NCBI RefSeq assembly: GCF_017833035.1
Contig: NZ_JAFIBM010000001.1
Span: 1,984,001-2,048,000, forward strand
DNA: 64,000 nucleotides
From: Frigoribacterium sp. PvP032
GTDB taxonomy: Bacteria > Actinomycetota > Actinomycetes > Actinomycetales > Microbacteriaceae
Direction: 5' to 3'
How positions within the stretch are numbered: position 1 is the stretch's first letter; every line of letters begins with the position of its first letter. This document shows, piece by piece, positions 61,401-64,000 of this stretch. The notes beneath the pieces were generated by a model that worked only from the letters and a program-made list of their open reading frames with translations, searched no databases and had not been told where the DNA came from. Made by a program: the position numbers and the translations under genes.

Positions 61401-63364
61401 GCAACACCGTCTCGTGGCGACCGCCAGCGCGTGAGATCCCGACCGACCCCGGGGTCTACCGCTGGCGGGACGAACGCGGCCGGGTCCTCTACGTCGGCAA
61501 GGCCAAGAGCCTGCGTGCGAGGTTGAGCAACTACTTCGCGCCGCTGCCGACCCTGCACGAGCGCACGCGTCGGATGGTCCTCACCGCTCGCAGCGTCGAG
61601 TGGACGGTCGTCGGCAGCGACATCGAGGCGCTGCAGCTCGAGTACACCTGGATCAAGGAGTTCGACCCGCCCTTCAACGTCAAGTTCCGTGATGACAAGA
61701 CCTACCCGTTCATGGCCGTCAGCCTCGGCGACGAGGCTCCCCGGGTCATGGTCACCCGCAACCCCAAGATCAAGGGCGCCAAGTACTTCGGGCCGTACCC
61801 GAAGATCTGGGCCGTGCACGACACGATCGACCAGATGATCAAGGTCTTCCCGATCCGCACCTGCTCCGACAGCAGCTACAAGAAGGCGATGGAGACCGGA
61901 AAGCCGTGCTTCCCCGGCCAGATCGGTCGCTGCGGCGGGCCCTGCTCGCACAAGGTGTCGATCGAGGAGCACCGGGCGATCGTCGACGAGTTCGTCAAGT
62001 TCATGGGCAGCTACGACAAGAAGGTCATCGCCGACAAGCAGAAGGCGATGAAGACGGCCGCCCTCGAGCAGCGCTACGAGGACGCGGCGCGGTACCGCGA
62101 CCAGGTGCAGGCCCTCGAGGCGGTGCTCGACAAGTCGGCCGTCGTGCTCCGCGACTCCGTCGACCTCGATCTCTACGCCCTCGTCGAAGACGAGCTGGCG
62201 GCCGCCGTGCAGCTCTTCACGGTGCGCGGCGGGCGCATCCGCGGTTCCCGCGGCTGGGTCGTCGACAAAGAGATAGACATCACGTCGGGCGAGCTCGTCG
62301 AGCAGGTGCTGCAGGGTCGCTACACCGCCGGTTCCGAGGTGCCGCGAGAGATCGTCGTGACGACGGTGCCCGACGACAACGACGCCCTCGAGGCCGTCCT
62401 CAGCGAGATCCGCGGCAGGGGCAAGGTCCAGGTGCGCACCGCCCAGCGCGGCGAGAAGGCCGCGCTGATGCAGACGGCCACCCTCAACGCCCAGCAGTCG
62501 CTGATGCTCTACAAGACGCGTCGCAGCGCCGACTTCGCGACCCGGTCGACCGCCCTGGCCGACATCCAGGAGGCGCTGGGCATGACCGAGGCACCCCTCC
62601 GGATGGAGTGCTACGACGTCTCGCACCTGTCGGGCACCAACATCGTGGCCTCGATGGTCGTCTTCGAGGACGGCCTCCCGCGCAAAGACCAGTACCGGCG
62701 CTTCAACATCCCGCAGTCGACCGACGACACCGAGTCGATCTACCAGACGCTCAGCCGTCGGCTCTCCCGCCTCGACGACGAGCTGGCCCCGGTGGCCGAG
62801 GTCGGCGAAGAACGCAAGCGCTTCGCCTACCGGCCGAACCTGCTGATCGTCGACGGAGGCCAGCCCCAGGTCGCCGCCGCACGGCGTGCCCTCGACGACG
62901 CCGGCGTGACCGACATCGCGCTCTGCGGCATCGCCAAGCGGCTGGAGGAGATCTGGCTGCCCGACGACGACTTCCCCGTCATCCTGCCGCGCAACTCCGA
63001 CGCGCTCTTCCTGATCCAGCGGATCCGCGACGAGGCCCACCGGTTCGCGATCACGCACCAGCGACAGCGCCGCAAGCGCGACATCACGACGCAGCTGGCC
63101 GAGATCCCGGGCCTGGGGCCGTCGCGGGTCGCGCGGCTGCTGAAGCACTTCGGCTCGGTGAAGCGGCTCAAGCTGGCCACGGCAGACGAGATCTCGTCGA
63201 TCCGGGGCATCGGCCCGACGCTCGCCGCGGCGGTCGTCGGTCAGCTCGGGTCGGCGGAGGCAGGCGACGTCTCGGTCGAGGCCGAGACCGAGACCGAGAC
63301 CGCGGCAGCCGAGGACGCAGCCGAGGACGCGGCCGAGGCCGACGAGGCCCGTGCTCCCGCCTAG
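61397..63364 (+). CDS. uvrC: Excinuclease ABC subunit C
   Basis: A 655-residue dual-incision nuclease. The GIY-YIG domain for the 3' cut is at the N-terminus ([21 protein letters not shown]). The UVR motif ([21 protein letters not shown]; shown in part) binds UvrB. The RNase H-like nuclease for the 5' cut has [13 protein letters not shown] and [10 protein letters not shown]. Two helix-hairpin-helix motifs ([25 protein letters not shown]) bind DNA. The last 30 residues are a very acidic Glu/Ala/Thr repeat, variable in the family. Confidence 0.96.
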
Positions 63365-63367
63365 AAT
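63362..63367 (+). promoter_or_regulatory. Putative -10 box upstream of rapZ
   Basis: TAGAAT overlaps the uvrC stop codon. A start near 63374 gives a leader of about 43 nt, so rapZ is not leaderless. The leader holds GAAGG 10-15 bases before the ATG. Confidence 0.5.
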
Positions 63368-63416
63368 CGATCCGCCCGTCCCGCACCGACCCGCCACCAG
63401 CGAAGGCCCCGCCACC

Positions 63417-64000
63417 ATGAGCGACGCACACGAGCAGCAAGAGGTCATGATCGTCACCGGGATGTCCGGTGCCGGTCGATCCACGGTCGGCAACGCCCTG
63501 GAGGACCTGGGCTGGTACGTGGTCGACAACCTGCCGGCCCAGATGCTGCGCCCCCTGCTCGACCTCGCCGAGCGCGCCGGCGACTCCCTGCCCAAGATCG
63601 CCGCGGTGGTCGACGTCCGAGGGGGCCGGCTGTTCTCCGAGGCGCAGGAGGCGGTGCGCACCCTCCGAGAGAGCATGCCGAGCAAGGTGCGGGTCCTGTT
63701 CCTCGACGCCACCGACGCAGCCCTCGTCCGCCGGTTCGAGCAGGTCCGTCGGCCGCACCCGCTGCAGGGCGACGGGACGCTGCTCGACGGCATCGTCGCC
63801 GAGCGCTCCCGGATGGAGGAGCTGCGGGAGACGAGCGACGTCATCATCGACACCTCCGAGCTCAACATCCACCAGCTCGCCACGACCATCACCGAGAAGT
63901 TCGCCGAGTCCGAGCGGGCCGGGGTGCAGGTGACCGTGCTGAGCTTCGGCTTCAAGTACGGGCTGCCCGCGGACGCCGACATGGTCGGCGACGCCCGCTT
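63417..64000 (+). CDS. rapZ: RapZ/YvcJ-family nucleotide-binding protein (partial)
   Basis: The first 194 codons are present; the gene runs off the window. The Walker A motif is GMSGAGRSTVGNALEDLGW (residues 15-33), with Arg in place of the usual Lys, which is common in actinobacterial members. VVDNLPAQM, VDVRGG and LFLDATDAALVRRFEQVRRPHPL follow. RapZ in E. coli is an RNA-binding adaptor for glmZ turnover; the role in Actinobacteria is less clear. whiA usually follows, beyond the window. ATG 63417 gives the normal N-terminus. Confidence 0.92.
   Translation, partial: MSDAHEQQEVMIVTGMSGAGRSTVGNALEDLGWYVVDNLPAQMLRPLLDLAERAGDSLPKIAAVVDVRGGRLFSEAQEAVRTLRESMPSKVRVLFLDATDAALVRRFEQVRRPHPLQGDGTLLDGIVAERSRMEELRETSDVIIDTSELNIHQLATTITEKFAESERAGVQVTVLSFGFKYGLPADADMVGDAR

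Overview
The window is one continuous stretch of a high-GC actinobacterial chromosome. Codon third positions are almost all G or C, GTG and TTG starts are common, and many genes overlap by ATGA, GTGA or TGATG. The gene order (alaS-ruvX-mltG-aroKB-efp-nusB-pyrRBC-carAB-pyrF-gmk-rpoZ-metK-priA-fmt-rsmB-rpe-his-trp-lgt-gltBD-pyk-pdtaR-polA-rpsA-coaE-uvrB-uvrA-uvrC-rapZ) matches the conserved Actinobacteria backbone. The guanylate kinase fused to an mIHF domain, the HGxxPAAW small protein and the general gene style suggest the family Microbacteriaceae. The family assignment is inference; no rRNA is present to confirm it. No insertion sequence, prophage, CRISPR array or origin was seen.

Layout. 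1-3.7 kb: end of alaS, then ruvX, mltG, aroK and aroB. 3.7-6.1 kb: a translationally coupled pair not usually found here, a TPR/AAA+ ATPase and a TPR protein with about four membrane helices. 6.2-16 kb: efp, nusB and a complete de novo pyrimidine operon (pyrR, pyrB, pyrC, a membrane-anchored protein, carA, carB, pyrF) behind a PyrR-type RNA element that contains the Shine-Dalgarno of pyrR. 16-23 kb: mIHF-gmk fusion, rpoZ, metK, helicase-dead PriA, fmt, rsmB. 23-32.6 kb: rpe, hisE, hisG, hisF, hisI, then trpE, a Trp-associated membrane protein, the HGxxPAAW protein, trpC, trpB, trpA and lgt. 32.8-40.4 kb: gltB, gltD and pyk, ended by a very strong hairpin. 40.4-43.2 kb: a mixed-strand block with a hypothetical membrane protein, cspA (minus) with a long leader, tRNA-Leu(CAA) (minus), pdtaR and a thioesterase (minus). 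43.2-45.8 kb: polA. 45.9-51.3 kb: a hexitol phosphotransferase operon (DeoR regulator, PfkB kinase, mannitol-type EIIC, EIIB, EIIA, zinc dehydrogenase, HPr) with its own strong promoter and a palindromic operator. 51.3-64 kb: a DUF885 protein, rpsA, coaE, uvrB, an SDR enzyme, uvrA, uvrC and the start of rapZ.

How it works together. Most genes are housekeeping: nucleotide and amino-acid synthesis, translation and nucleotide excision repair, packed into coupled operons. Two themes stand out. First, about ten genes start 6-7 bases after a TANNNT -10 box, so they are probably transcribed as leaderless mRNAs. Second, several backbone operons differ from the usual order: aroE and aroC are missing beside aroK, coaBC is missing between rpoZ and metK, the AAA+/TPR pair sits after aroB, and mIHF is joined to gmk. 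The best candidates for something not well described are the AAA+/TPR membrane pair, the mIHF-Gmk fusion, the hexitol pathway that seems to run through a 1-phosphoketose, and a metK leader with two competing hairpins.
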